From a virus, in the IMG/VR virus record IMGVR_UViG_3300009551_000003, positions 1 to 64,000 of that record: a stretch of DNA of 64,000 nt; one strand, written 5' to 3'. Positions 27,901 through 42,900 of this stretch are shown in pieces. The translations under genes were made by a program, and so were the position numbers. The notes under the pieces were generated by a model. That model did not search any database. It was not told the DNA's origin and saw only the letters and a list, made by a program, of their open reading frames with translations. The first letter of the stretch is position 1. Each line of letters starts with the position of its first letter.

Positions 27901-30900
27901 TGCTCATGACGTTCGCGGAGATTCAGCGCGAGCGCGGCGAAGCTAACCCCCCGACACCGGAGTTGAAGTGATGCCGAAGTTCCTCACACCGTTCGTTCTC
28001 TGGGTGGCTGGTACTGCATGTCTCGCGCTCTGCGCCTACTTGGTCAATGGCGTCGCTCCAGCAGCCGGCGTGCTCGGAACAAGTCTGCTTTGCGTGGCCT
28101 TCATCCTTGGACTAAGGAAATTGTGATGTGGACGTTTTTGACTGACAACAAGACGGGCATTGAACTGCTCGTCAATATGGGCATGGTCGAGCGAGTCGAG
28201 GGTCGCTCACGCGGCTCCGCGCTGTACTATACCTATCGACGGCGCCCGGTCCGTGTGACCGAATCGCTTCACGAGATTTCAAAACGGCTCAGCGTACCCA
28301 AACGGAGGAAGTGATGCCGCAGGAGCGACCGAATCACTACGGCCATCTGTTGGCGAAGAGAAGCGATGACGAGTGGCGCGAGATCGCTGCCCGACAGCGC
28401 TACGCCAGCCCTCATTTCCCGACGAAGGCCGAGGCTACTCGACGGCGGCGACACAAGTTGCTTCGCGTGGGCGCGGTGTACCTTTCGCTTTTTGGCGTTG
28501 CATCGTCCATGGCGCTCTCGTCGGTCCTGACCGTAAGCTTCATTGGGGTCATCGGCACTGCGGTCGTGGCTGCCTCCGCCGCTGTGTTCTTCGGGTATGA
28601 ATACTTCACCCGAGAGAGGCTTGCACCATGACACCGCTGCATCTGCAAATGTTGTTGCACTACTACGCTATCGCAGAGCCCTACGCGAAGAACGATCCGC
28701 TACATGCGGAGAGCCGGGCTGTCAGTCGGTATCGTGATCAACTCGTTTCGCTGAAGCTGATCCACGAAGACCCGACGTCAGGGAGCGGCTATAGCTGTAC
28801 TGAGCGTGGCTTCGCTTATGTCGAGGCGCTGAAGGCGTTGCCCCTTCCCGAAGTCTTCACCGAATGGAAGATTCCAAGCGTAAAATGATCCTTGAACGCA
28901 CCTACGATGATGGTTACAAGCCTTGGTTCGCTTGGCGCCCCGTGATACTCGACGGCCCTAACGAGTGGACGCGTTGTCGCGAGAAGAACTGCCGGCGTCG
29001 CCTCGTGTGGTTGTGTTGGATAGAGCGCTGGCGGCATAAACCTCGCCCGTACTATGCCGTTTTCGATGGCGCGGGACAACGGTGATACTATGGCCCACGT
29101 TCATGAGTCGGCGGCCATCCGAATCCTCGATTGGCTCCATCGCGCAGAGGATAGTCTTGCTGGTCACGAAGTTTGCTTGAGCAATGGCGTTCGTGGCGTC
29201 GTTCACGAGGTTCGACTTGACGACCATCACGGGTTGTGCTTTACGTTCGACGATCCGGTCTCCGGTTTCGACGAGATCGAATGCGGTATCACGCGGCGTT
29301 GGTTTCCTGTCTCAACCATCCGAGAGTTCGCGAAATGTGTGACTGTGCCTCAATGTTCTTTATCGGAGGGGCGGCCGGCGCCGTAGCCTGTGGCGTGCTG
29401 CTCCTCGTGTTCTTGAAATCGTAAAGCCGATGCGCCGATCTCTTTGGTCTCAATTTATCATGCAGGGTAAGCTCGTGCTCGAATATGACGTTCGCGGCTG
29501 CATGGCCGAGAACCACGTTCTCAAAAACGTTTGGGAGATCGTCGAGTTCGGCTATCAGCCGAAGTTCATTCCGGGCTCCGCGAAAATCCACATGGCACGC
29601 TGCCGATTGATCCAGAGCCGCGACGATCTCGACGAAGAGTTCACCCTCATTCCTTCGAGCGATCTATACGCGCTTCCTCCCGGCAGCTTCGGGCAGTCGA
29701 TCGGTTACGCATGGAGACATTGATGGATGTAACTCAAAAACTGATTCTCGACAATCAGGCGCTCATTATGGACGGCATCGCTGCGCTTCTGCACAAGGAT
29801 GCGCCTCGCTCTGGCATCACAGGGGCGCCTTGGGAAACTCCTCTCTGGGATAAGCTCTGGAGTTCGGCGACGAATACGCGGCGCCATATCAACTCCCTAA
29901 ATGTGAAACCGCACCTGAAGTCGTCGCGATGACTGAGCGGACTGATAGGTGCGTTTTCAGATTTGAAGGTGGCAAGGAATTTCCGTGCTGGGGTGATCTC
30001 GAAATATATGACGAGACAGAAGAGGGTGATGTGATAGAAGTCTGCCAAGGACACAGTGGTTGCTGCCTGTCAGGTCCGCTAGATCAGATGGAGCGCGGCG
30101 GCTACATCGCGCAGGGCTCTCGATGACGGAGCCTGTTCAACTTATCACCCGCCCAAGTTCTCAGAATCAAGAGACCGTGGACATGCTCAAAGACTATCTT
30201 CGCATGGCAGAGGCCGGGGAGATCATCGGCATCGCCGTGGTTGGCCTCTGTCCTGATGGCGCTGTCAACCATCGGGCCAGCAGCACCGATCGCCAGATGA
30301 CAATGATCGGCGGGGTCTCTCGGCTCCTCCACAGGATGCACTTGAACGCTGACGAAGGCATTGTATGACTAAGCCCTTCAGCAAGCAGGCCGTGCATATG
30401 GTGGGTCACAAGAACGGCTTCCGACTGGAACTGTTCGGCATGGATGTCATGACGCTCTGTGGAAAGCTGGGCTCTCCAACTGATGGTGTCCCTACGCGAT
30501 ACGTGCTCATTGATTCGAGCGGCAATAGATTTCAGGCGACCACGAGAGAGCGCTTTACATCCTGTAAGAAATGTCTCAATCTGATGACGATCGGCACACT
30601 ACACGCGAGGAAAGAATGTCAGACGCCAGCGATATCGCCTTCAGCAAATGGCTCGAATCAAGTCCCCTTAAAGCGTCTACTCGACCGGCGCTCGCGAATG
30701 CCAAAGTCGCCTTCGAGGCCGGCTGGGAAGCCCGCAAGGCTGCGCAGTACCGCGACGTAGTCGGTGTGGACGCCGGAGTCGAACCGGCGTTCTACGGTCC
30801 GTGGGTCCCTCCGCGAGAAAATCCGAGGGATAAGCTGTTCAAGCCGGACCCGGAGGATAAGTCGTGAGCGCAGAGTACATTATCGGCTTTTCTATGCTTG

Positions 30901-33900
30901 CTCTAGTGCCACTTCTCGTCTATGTTTTCTTCCGGGCGGTCCGCAGATGAAGTTCACAATATTCGTGCGTCCGGCTGGAACGAAGTCATCTGCTTGGCGA
31001 GAAAACTACGACTTCGCTCACGTGCTCGACATGGAGTGCGCGATACAGGCCGCTCAGGTTTACGTGGCCGACTGGAATGCGCGCGGCGCTACGAAGCGGA
31101 GTCGGCATAACGGCATGATCGAGAAGCGGCGAGAAGTTGTCGCCGTCGAGTTCAACGGAGAGCGTCGGGAGTTGCGATGATGACTGCGCGCTACGGTCGG
31201 AGCTACGACTCCCCTACTGTCCCCGCTAACGACGAGGCAAAGTACCGCGACTGGAAACGGCGCGATCAATGGAAGCGTCGCGCGGGACAGGACGCGTTCG
31301 ACCGCTCCGGCATTCGATGCGAAGATAAGCCGTCATGCCCGTGTCCGATATGCGCCGAGTTCGGCAAGATGCGCGCTGAAGCCCACCACTTCCACTACAT
31401 CAGAGGCGTAGACTGGCCCGAGGCATGGCGGGCGGCCGGTTGGACTGGCGATGGCAATGCGGAGACACCGTTCTGTAATCCCGGCGAGGGCGTGACCGGA
31501 AGGCCGTCGCGGATCATTGTCGAAAGCAACCCGGCTCCCCGGGGATGGGTTGCCGATCGGTTCGCGGAAATAGATTATTTACCATCTCCAGAACCACAAA
31601 TCGAATCAGCTTGCGCGCCAACTCGCGACATGCCAGATACAGACCCGTATGCTCGGATGACCGAATACTTGATCGCGAGGAAAGCGTGAGCGTCAGATAC
31701 ACGATAGCCGTCAGCCTCGTGAAATACCTCAGTGCGCCGAACAAGCGTTCGGTGAAACGCAACTGCGCCATTCACGGTCTCGTACATCCCCGGCTCCCGG
31801 CTGCGGAGAAGGCGGCTAGGGCGCTGCTTGCCTTGCCATCAGTAGAGCACGTGACGATCAAGCGTATCGACGAACGGCTAGTGAGTATTTGGACGAAGCA
31901 TGCGCGCGAGCGTTGGCTTGCGCAACGTCGCGAAAGCTCGCGTCAAGGCGACCCCTGTCCAGCATGGCCCCGTTGCCGGTGCATTGTGCAAGGGTACATC
32001 AATCGCAAAGAGCCTACAGGCTGCGGCCGGAAGCCGAGAACAAAACGATGACGACAGTGCTGCCGCCGTTGAGGCCTTACATTGTGCGAGCGCGTGAAAC
32101 CCGCGTGCATGAGTTTCGAGTTCAAGCGAGATCGGAAGAAGAGGCCAAAGAGATCGTGGAGGAGTTCGCGGACTACGGGTCGTCCCTGACGGATCAGTTC
32201 GATAGCAACGAAGTGATGGACGCTACGCTGGAGAGCGATCGTAAATGAAATTCGAAGACGCCATTCACGCGTGCAAATGCGGCGGTTACATCCGCGACGA
32301 ATCCGGCACGATGCAGCCGGGTTGGAAGATCATGTTCATCCCCGGACAGCGGCCGGGCGGGACGGTCCCGCGCAATCCTGCAAAGCGTGAAGGTGATTTC
32401 TTCACGATCAATCCTGTCACCGGATCGAGCTACATGGTCCGGTTTACTGACGCGCATCGCGCGTCTGACCAATGGAGGACTACGCTATGACCCCTTTCGC
32501 GTATCTGGGCTTGCTTCTACTCACGGTCCTCGTGATCGTGATCCTCCGACTAGCACGAGGCCGTCATCGGCTCGAAGAGAGCGCTGAGTACGGATATTTG
32601 GCCGGCGGTGTCTATGACCCCGAAGAACGCGTCTCGGGGCACGATCTCGCGGAGCGTGATGCGGAGCGTGATACCGACCCCATTGAATACGCTAAGAGCG
32701 TCGAGGCTGATCCACACGGCATCGTAACACGACCTGATCAAATTCCGGCGAAACACCGCTACCCTGCCGAGCCGCGAACGTTCGGCAAGCGCAAACGCGA
32801 TCCGAGAATTGCCTTGACGCCTCGCATGCTGGCGCGTGTCAACATCCAACGGAAGTTGCGAGACAAGTCGCCGCTCAATCACGCCGGATTTCAGAACGCC
32901 GTCGCGCACGCGTGGGATCAGCCCCATGAACAGCCGGCGGATCAGACGGGTTGGCTTGCCTATCTGATCGCGTATGAAGTCCTGTTTGCTGGCCACGAGG
33001 CCTCCCGCGTAGACGGCCACGGCGGCGGACTCACGATTGACCCTGACAAGCCCTACAATGGACAGGGAGGAGAGTTTGCCGGCGCCGGGGCCACAGGCTC
33101 GTGGGATGCCGAACTTCAACGGGCGGCGGCCTCCACGATCACTGCCGAGGTGCCAGCCGTTGCTCCCGGACCTTCTCAGATCGACATCTATGCGGCTGCG
33201 GCCGGCATCGCTACGGCAGCGGCATACAGCGCGCCGGCTCCGGAGCCAATCAGGCACGAGAGTTCACTCGACCCGATGCCGAGCTTCAGCGCGCCGGACC
33301 CGAGCCCGAGCTACGACAGTTCATCCTCGTCGAGCGATAGCTCGTCGTCGTCGTCGTCCTCTTCGTCTTCGAGTGATTGAATGAAGTGTCTCGACGAAAA
33401 CGAACGCCTCGCCTTGGCTCTACGGATTGCGTCCGGAGAGTTGGAGATTTGCTACGCTCGCGTCGAGGAGAGCGGCCACACCTATTGCACAGTAAGGAAA
33501 CCTCATGACCAAAACCGAAGAACTGATTCTGCGCGGACTGCATCTGATGATACGCTCCAGCTTCTCGCCGAATGATCCGGTCGCGCAAGCGAAGCATTTC
33601 GTCGGGCTCCAACAGGACATCGCCCCATGGTTAACGGACTACGCCGAGATCATGTCTGGCAGCGAACAGAAGACGGCCGACTGATTCAAATTTTCTCGTG
33701 GACAATCGTTCGCGAAGGTGATATCGGCTTTGTCAAAGAGTACCAAAATGGCGCGCTGGCGTTAACGTATGGGCCAATGCCGACAGCTATCTTGGGACCG
33801 TTCGTCAATGAATGCAACAATCGTGTTGCGACAATCATGGCCCGCTTGATGGAGAAGCACCTATGAGAATCCCCGAGGTCCGCCGCGTGCTTGCGCAGGC

Positions 33901-36900
33901 TGCGGACGACTTGCGTACTGGAAAACGCAAGCCGGCAACGATCGCAAAGCTGATCGACTTTTTAGTCGTCAATGAGATGTGGCGCAAGAAACCTCGCCGG
34001 AAGTTCGGTAAGGCCATTCGCACCAAGCTTACGCCCGAACTGAAGAAGAAGATCAGGAAGTATGCCCGCGAGCACAAAACTCAGGACATGCAGGAGATCG
34101 GCAATTTCTTCAACGTCAACCCCGGCCGCGTGTCCGAGATTTTGTCGGGCTTTCGCCGGTAACGAAATGCGCGGAGAGTAGGGGAGCAAGCATGCGCCCC
34201 GAGGGTACGCGAGCAAAGCAGCTAGGACTTCGATCGGCATGTCGGTTTCGACCGAACGATCGAGGCTCCGTAAAGGGTCCGGGCTTCCCGCTGCCGGGCT
34301 TGGGAGCGTAAGGGACGGGAGACGTATTCTCCCTGCATGCTGTCCCCGTGTTCTTCAAGTCTGATGCCCAACGGATTCGACTGCCGTATAAAGAGGGGCG
34401 GGCGGAGTAATACCGTCCGGCGGCGTGGCAAGGGCACAAGATGCTAAGAACCCTGCCCCTCTTTATGCCGCAGCTATGTTACGATTCGCGCAAAAATATG
34501 TCGCGAAAACTAGGAGAGAGCAGTTGAGAAAGCGCCGCCGAAAAGATGCTGCACTGGCGTTTGCTCTAGACGTGAAACAGCCTGATCCGCATGCCTTCAT
34601 TCAATGGAAGGGCACCGATGTTTGCATGGACTTCCACTGTGAGTGCGGCGCGCACCACCACATCGATGCGGATTTTGTTTATGCCGTGAAGTGCTACAAG
34701 TGCAATGCGATCTGGGAGATGCCGAGTCATCTCTATCCGCGTCGTGTACTGAAGCACGATTGCATCTTTATAACCAAGCCCGAGGAAGAGTAAATGGCTA
34801 AGACGAAACGCACCACGAAGAACGGATTCAGGAAGACCGGCAAAGCGCCGCTGCACAGTCGCAATATCAAAATTTTCGTAGTGAAGGGCGGCGATCAGGT
34901 TCGACTTGCCGGCGGCGCGCGTAAGGACGGCACTCCGGTCCGGAAGGGCAAGGATTCGAAACCGATCTTTCTTGGTCGGGTCTATACCGGCGTTAACACT
35001 GGCAAGGTTTATCCCTACGCCAGCAAGAAACGCGGCGGGACAGGCTTGACACTCACGCCGCGTCAAGCTATCGCAGTCGTCAAATAGAGGACTACACGAT
35101 GCGATCTAAGGGCAAGCGAATGCGCCCGGCATCTGGCGGGAAGCGCGGCCGATCGGGAGCCAAGCTGACAGTGCGGCGCCGCGCTCGCGTCATGTTGAAA
35201 GTTGACGAGCGCGCGATCTTGCGCCAGATCATGCAATAGGAGAGTAACAAATGCGTGGCCGTGGTGGAGTTATCGCGAACCAAAAGCTGACATCACAACC
35301 GGCGTGGAGCGAGCCGATGACTGGCGGCATGCTGAAGCATCGCCGGTTCGTCTGGATCAAGCGTGGCGGAGTCGGCCGGCAGTCCGGCTCCGGTCCGAGC
35401 GGCTGTAAGGCTACGCCACGTGCATTGCTCTCGCGTACTCTTCGAGATCGGGCGGGAGTAGCGGCGGTCGTCACGGCGCGTCAGGAGCTTGCTTACAAGG
35501 CCAAGGCGACTCCGCCGAAGATCATCTATGGGCGGCTACCGCCCGGTCCGCTCCCGTATGACAACAAGCGATTTGTGATCATTGACGGCAGGCGAGAGTA
35601 CGCGCCGGTCGGCACACACCTCTGCCATGATGGCGTCGAGTACGCGCTAAATGGCGGAGGGTTCTGTGATCGTTGCGGCGAGAATGTGGAAAAACTTTCG
35701 GCCCACCTAACGGAGGAGTAAATGTCTGAGCGTCGTAGTGATCCGTACCTAGAGCGTGCTCGCGAGCTTTGCCTTCAATCTGGCATCGATCCTGACAGTC
35801 GGCGTGGCGAAGGTCGCGGACATCCCGCGTGGACAGAATACCGCGACGCCGCGCGCAAGGAACATCTCGCGCGTGAGCAAGCCGCGCTCGCGGCTGACAT
35901 TGCCATCGCTCCGCAGGCGCCGGAATATCAAAACGCGCCGTTGAAGATTTTTGGCGAGCACGATGATGCAACGATCGCACAGATGCGAAACTGCATGAGC
36001 GTCGGCAACGTCGTGGCCGGCGTGATCTGCGCTGACGGGCATCTCGGCTATGCGCAGCCGGTCGGCGGCGTGATCGCATATGAGAAAGATCAGGTTAGCA
36101 TCTCCGGTGTAGGTTTCGATATAGCGTGCGGCAACATGGCTGTTCGCCTCGACATGCCGTTCGCTGAGATCGAGCCGCGCATTCCCGAGATCATCCGCGA
36201 CGTTCAACGAATCATTTCGTTCGGCGTCGGTCGCACCAACGACGAGCGTGTCGAGCATGCGCTGTTCGATAACGCTGATCTCTGGCGGGCTTCGGACATG
36301 GAGGACTACCGCCAGAAGGCCGTATCGCAACTCGGCACGGTCGGCTCCGGCAACCACTACGTTGATATTTTGCGCGACGAAGAAGGCCTCCCTTGGATCG
36401 GCGTTCACTTCGGGAGCCGAGGTCTTGGACACACGAGCGCAACGAAATACCTGAAGGCCGCCGGGGGCAAGGATGGCATGAACGTTCCGCCGGCTCTCGT
36501 CAATCTCAATACCGAACTCGGCCAGCGCTATATCGCCGCTATGCAATTGGGCGGTGCCTATGCCTACGCCGGCCGGGAGTGGGTTGTCGAACGCGTCCGC
36601 AAGATCATCGGCGGCACCGTCACCGAGAGCGTGCACAATCATCACAACTTTGCATGGCTCGAAGAGCATGGCGGTCGTGAGCTATGGGTCATCCGCAAGG
36701 GAGCGACGCCGTCGCGCCCGGGCCAGAAAGGATTCGTCGGTGGCTCCATGGGAGACGATGCCGTGATCATCGAAGGCGTCGAGAGCCCCGAGGCCAAGGC
36801 CGCACTTTACTCGACCATCCACGGCGCCGGCCGACTGTTCGGCCGCAAAGAGGCCAAGCGCCGGTTCACGAAGCAACAGATGGACGAATGGCTACAGGCC

Positions 36901-39900
36901 CGTGGCGTGACCCTCGTGGGCGCTGACCTCGACGAAAGCCCGATGGCGTATCGGCGCCTCCCGGAAGTTCTGGCGCACCACGCCGGCTCCGTAAAGGTCC
37001 TACACACGCTCCGGCCGTTCGCGGTCGCTATGGCCGGCGCCGGAGAGTTTGACCCTTACAAGGACTAAAAGACATGAAGAAATTTTTGTTGATCTGTATC
37101 GCTCCCGTTTATCTTCTTGGCTGGGCCGGAGCAATGGCTGCGGTTGATCGTAACTACTACAGGGACATCGGTGAAGGACTTGCCATGCAGCGCTCCGGTT
37201 CGTCTTGGAGAGTGCCTAGGTGAAATGGCTCTTGGCGCGATATGGCCGGCAGCCGCTATAGCGGACACGGCTTTTCGAGCGTACCGCAACGAACACAAGG
37301 ATTGACAGACGACTCAGGATGCGCTATAAGCGCGCCCTCACTACCGAGAGCCTACGGGGGCTTCTCCCTCTGAGGCCCGAAAAGCCGAAAGGCCTGTTGG
37401 CGAAAGCCGACTAGGGCATGCCCGTAGGGAAGCCGCACCGCGCGAGAGCGAGGAGCGGAGCAACTAACACGAGGCGACATCGCGCGCCTACTCGGAAAAC
37501 GAAACGATGAAGACCCGGACCGCAAACTCGAATACCCCCAACCCGCGCCCATCTCAGGGCGTGGGGGAGTCTGCTCGTCCCCGCCGCACTCGGAATGCGG
37601 AGATCGCGGGTCGAAATCCCGCCGCCCTGACCACTCTCACATCGAATATTACCGGCCGCCTGCAACGCTGGCAGTGATCCTTTACAGGATTGGTGTAGCG
37701 GTAGCACGGCGGCCTCCAAACCCGCTGGCCATGGTTCGAACCCATGATCCTGTGCCATGCCGGTTTGGTGTAACGGTAGCACAACGGGCTCTGAACCCGT
37801 TAGGTCTCAGTTCGAATCCGAGAGCCGGTGCCAACAAGTCGATGTAGCTCAGTGGTAGAGCAGGGCTTTCGTAAAGCTCAGGTCGGAGGTTCAATCCCAT
37901 CCCATCGGCACCAATCTCTGACAGCGTAGCTCAGTTCGGTAGAGCATCGGGCTCATAACCCGAGGGTCCTTGGTTCAAATCCAAGCGTCTGTCACCAAGA
38001 AAACCTCTATGTTTTTCTGACATCGAATGCCCAGTGTAGCTTAGTTGGTTAGAGCGCGCGGTCGATAACCGTGAGGTCGCCGGTTCGAATCCGGCCACTG
38101 GCACCAAATGGGGCGGGCAGAAGGGCTGCACTGATGCCTTGCAAGCAACGGGAGCCGGGGGCAGTACCCGGTCGCTCCACCAATTTGGGAAGTGGCGAAG
38201 ATGGTAACGCGGCGAACTGTTAATTCGCTTACCGTAGGTTCGAATCCTACCTTCCCAGCCAACGATCGTTGTAGAGCGTCATGTGATCGTAGTTCGGGAC
38301 CCGGGCGAAGGAACAAAGCTTCCGCCCGTCAACATCGTAAATGAAATGGAAGCTAGCTCCGATCGCCCGCTCGGATACGTTGTGCCATTCACCCGAACCA
38401 TCGGTTGCGAACAGCCAATAGCCTTCAGCATCGTGGCTGGCGCAAAACCACCGCATGACCGAACGCCGAGGCCAGCACGAGCCAAGAAACTCATGTCCGA
38501 CCACCGCATGGTCGGGATGCGACATCGGCGTTACGCGGGGTACGCGCTCGCCACCGTAGGGGTCACGATCCATTTTGGACATCCTTTTTCACAGAGCGAC
38601 AAAATCTCCGGGCTCGACAGGCGATGCGAGCAGAAGCGTTGCGATCGGCTCTCCGCCGATCGGCTCCTCGAAGATCGCGAGCCGCATATCCGTGCCGAGC
38701 ATGTTGATCGGACCTACGGGAGACCCTTTCAGATATAGCGTTATATCCTGACCCTCTAGTTCTGCCCATCCATCAATCGGCTGTCGGAGTGTGACCACTT
38801 CGCGCTCGACACCGTCAACGATTGCTAGCACACTGGCGTATTTCGTTTTCATTCATCATCATCCCATAAATCGAAGAGCATCCACTCTCGGGTCCTGACG
38901 TTGAAGTAGCCGAGGCTCAGCGCCATGACAAGCCCCTCATAGACGGCTCCGAGCCCGAGCAAAAAGAACCGCCACTGATCCTTACGGGAGGAGTGCCGAG
39001 CTCTGCTCGGAATAAAATTCTTGCGAAGAGTGACTAGCATTGGTCCTCTCAAAAATAAATCTTGTCGCCGGCACTCCGTCAAAAGAACGCGCTATCATCG
39101 TATGCGAATGGTCGCACAGGTTGGTTTTCGTCGCCGTCTGCGAAGATCACCACGTCCTCGGGTATCACTTCGTCAACCGCGCGACGATCCCAGAAGCGAT
39201 GAATGAAGTCGGGCCGGCCGAAGGTTTTGACGGCGGTCGAGTAGCGATCATCTTTGAAACCGACGAAGTGATAGAGGCCGCGCTCTTCATAGCGCGTGCC
39301 CCGTGTTGCGTTCTGCCAAGCGACACGCGTCAGCTTCACGCGGCCATCTGGCAGACGCTCGATCACCCCTTCGTCGATCAACCCTTGCATGGAATATTAA
39401 CCTCGATAGTGCGGCGAACCACGCGAGAGACCTTCTCAACGACCTGATATGGTGTCGTCAGATCGTTCGGAGCCCGGTAGGCCTCGATGATCGCGCCAGA
39501 CAGATACCACTCGCCTTTCTTGGGCGCGCGAAATCCGACCTTCCGGTAGAAGTATCGGTCTTGAAGAAGCCCGCTCGTGCCGAGCGGTATGAAGTTGACA
39601 GGGCCAAACAGCGTTTTGCCAACGTCGGCCTCAATGATCTCACGATAGTTACGCATTTTGCCAGCCCTCCTCATATGCCTTAGCGACATAGGTGTCGAAA
39701 ACTTCGTCTGCCCGGAAGCTGTTCGTGCACCATTCGCTGCACTCCGGCTCCGTCTTCGGCGTGTCTCCGGGACAACAAAACGAGTGGCCCGGAAGGAAGG
39801 TCGCGACGAGAGCCTGCCGGCCGTATTGCTGGATACGCACGTCGCCGGTTTCGTCGCCACGTTTAAGCAGCAAGATGCGGACCGCGTCGCCGGGATATTT

Positions 39901-42900
39901 TGGTTCGGTCCATAGAGACATCACGCAAACTCCGGTTTCCAAAAGTAGTAATACTCCTGCTTGAGCGTTCGCCCATCCTGCCGGCGCACGCGCCGAACAG
40001 AGCAGCCCCGGGCGCCGAGATTATCAACCCAGTTATGGGCCAGCGTCTTCGCGTGAGCCAAGCTCTCCGCGTCAAGCTCGCACCACGACCCGTCGTCAAC
40101 CTCGACGAACACGACGTATTCAGTCTTGCGCTGTACGCGCGCCTCGTCGCGCTCGCGCGTGAGAAGGTCCGCAACAGTCTCGGCAGAAAATTTAGGCATT
40201 TGAACCTCTCGTGTATTCTCGGGACAGGCGCAGGCCTTCAAGATAGTACCATCGCGTCCATTCGTGTTCGTTGTGCACTAGAAAACTCCGTTAAATTTGT
40301 GCGATCTTGTCGGCCCAGTCTTTGCCCATATGCTCGGTGACGAAGTCAAGACTGCCCTTGGTGCCAGCCTGCACCTGATCGCGCGACGGAATATGATTGC
40401 CGTAATAGTCGCGGAAGTCATTGCGACCAAGTAGGCAGCGACCATCCTCGATCGCCTGCATCATGCTACGACCATAAGAGCCTTGCAGGCTCCACAGGCC
40501 ATCATTGATGGCGCGCTGTAACGAGGCCGATACTTCGAATGGCGAAGCCTCGTCGTCCATCTCGATAATTTGGACGTCTTGATTGGTGAACGCCATGACT
40601 TAGCTCTCCAGTGATTGCTTAACGGCCGCAATAGTCGTGAAGACTTCTCCGCCGACCTTTGACCCTTTCGGGAAGTATCGGAAGCCGCCTTCGACAGCCC
40701 GGATGGTGCCGACACGAAGGCCTCCGCTATAGACCCGGATCGATAATATCCGGCAATCGGTCGTCTGATGGTAAGTGATTTCGGACATCGTCTATCCTCT
40801 AAAAGTGCAGGGCGGCCTTCTCGACTGATACCAAGATACCGCCCTGCACCGTGCCGTTTGCCTGATTGCTAGCGGCATCCCGGAAGATAAGCGAGAGGCA
40901 GTGCGGAGTGCAAGCGTCATCCCGTAGGACGGTTAAGGCCGAGTTAATGTCAGGCGCCGGACACTTAACGTTAACCTACGTGACAATCTGACGCTTGACA
41001 GATCGGCGGAGGGCCGCTATTTCCGGGGGCAAGTGGAAAAGGCGGCCCCATGCGGTCGCAAAAGAGGATAGGCTTGATATGAGTAAGTTCAAGGTTCAAA
41101 AGCTCGTGGCCCTGAAGGGCCGAACGGCTTCGGGACAGAGGGTGAAGAATGTCGGCGCGATCTGGGAGACGATCGCCACGAAGACAAATCGGGCGACGGC
41201 CGAGCGTATCCAGAAGCATGCGCAGATTGACAATCCGAACGCGCAGATCAGGATTGAGGAAAGCGCGTAATGATTCCGGATTGGAACGCCGAGCCGGAGT
41301 ATCCCGGCATCCCGATCGCATTGATCATGCTCCGCAAGGGGCGTGAACTCGGCGACGTTCGCATTCAACACTACGGGAGGAAGGTCAAAGTTGCGGCCTT
41401 CCTTCCCGGCATTTGTATGAGCCTTCCGGGCGACAGTCCGAAGACGAGTCCGGATCGTGACGAGTGGTTTGATGTTGACAACCGTGTCGGCGCCGAGCGG
41501 ACTTTTGACCGATTCATCCGCGACGCACGTGACGCCGGATGGGTTGAACACGTCGTTCGATAAACAGGAATAGGCGGACACAGACAGACAGAAGGTACAG
41601 GGAAAGCAAGCGCGGTGTCGGTTGAGCGAGCAGAGTAGCGAGTCGAACCATAGGCCCTCGGCTAGTATGGTCCCTTCGGGGTAGCGAATGTGAGCAATAG
41701 ACCGAACTTAAATCCCGGTGTCGATCAACCTACGAAGGGCGCGTCCCCGTAGTCGGCCAACGAATTGAAAACGAATGTGCCCGTGTGTGTGTCTGTGTCC
41801 ACCTATTCCTGAGAGGACCCTATGTCAGATGAACTTTCTGATCTGATTCGTGATCTCGCCAAGCGCGGCGAGCTTACCCATTTGTCGCTCAGCCCGCGTG
41901 AGATTGAGCTAGGCAACAACAAAAAGGTCAAAGGCTGGGGCGCCACGTTCGCGCCGGCCAGCACTTTCGGCAATACGTTCGGCGAGGATACTGATCCAGT
42001 CGTTGCGCTTTTGAACGCGCTCAACGATGCGAAGCTCCGACATCGATCGGAGTTCAAGGACGGCGCGGGTTCAAAAGTGAAGCCCTCGAAGTCGGCGCCG
42101 GCAACCGAGGCCGACCTCGACGATCTCCTCAGCTAATTCGCTAGTTGTTCCGATCTCTGGGATGGGCTACGCTAGTCGCCCAATTCTGGAGAATCGGCAT
42201 GGCGAAGCTCACTGCAAAAACCCGCAAGAAAATCCCTACCGGCAAGTTCGCTCTGCCGGGTAAGCGATATCCGATAGAGGACAAGGCGCACGCGGCTGAC
42301 GCGAAGGGCCGGGCCACTCAACAGCTTGCCAAAGGCAAGCTATCGCCGGCTCAGGCCGCGAAGATTCGGCATCGCGCCGACGTTGTCCTTGGCGAATCGG
42401 ACAGTCACTATCACAACAAGGGCTAAATTTGCCATGAAAGATGCAGGGGGCCACGGCAGCAATGAGCGCGGCGGTGTAGCGACGCACGCCTCCGCGATCC
42501 ATGCGCTCCCCGGAGTAGGGGCGATGCAAGCCGCTCACAATTCTCAGGTAGAGGCCGGTCGTTCCGACGCTTCATATCGTGCTGCCATGCCGATTGAGAA
42601 CTTTACCGGAGGGGTCCAAGATTTGCTAGGGCTCTGGGACGGGACCCAAAAGCCATCTCCCCTATCCGATGGCGAGAAGAAACAGATTAACGACGCTTAT
42701 GCGCAACGTGCGAACTTCCGGGTCTTGGCTGGGCAGATACAGGATCAACGGCGCCGGGCGGCACACTGACACACTGGCACGGATAAAACCGGGCTCCAGA
42801 TCACGCTCCCCCGGGGGTATGGGGATTATTGAATTAAGAGTTTGGTAGGTATATCCTGAGAACCTACTAGCGAATGGCCCGGCACGCGTGCCAGTGTGCC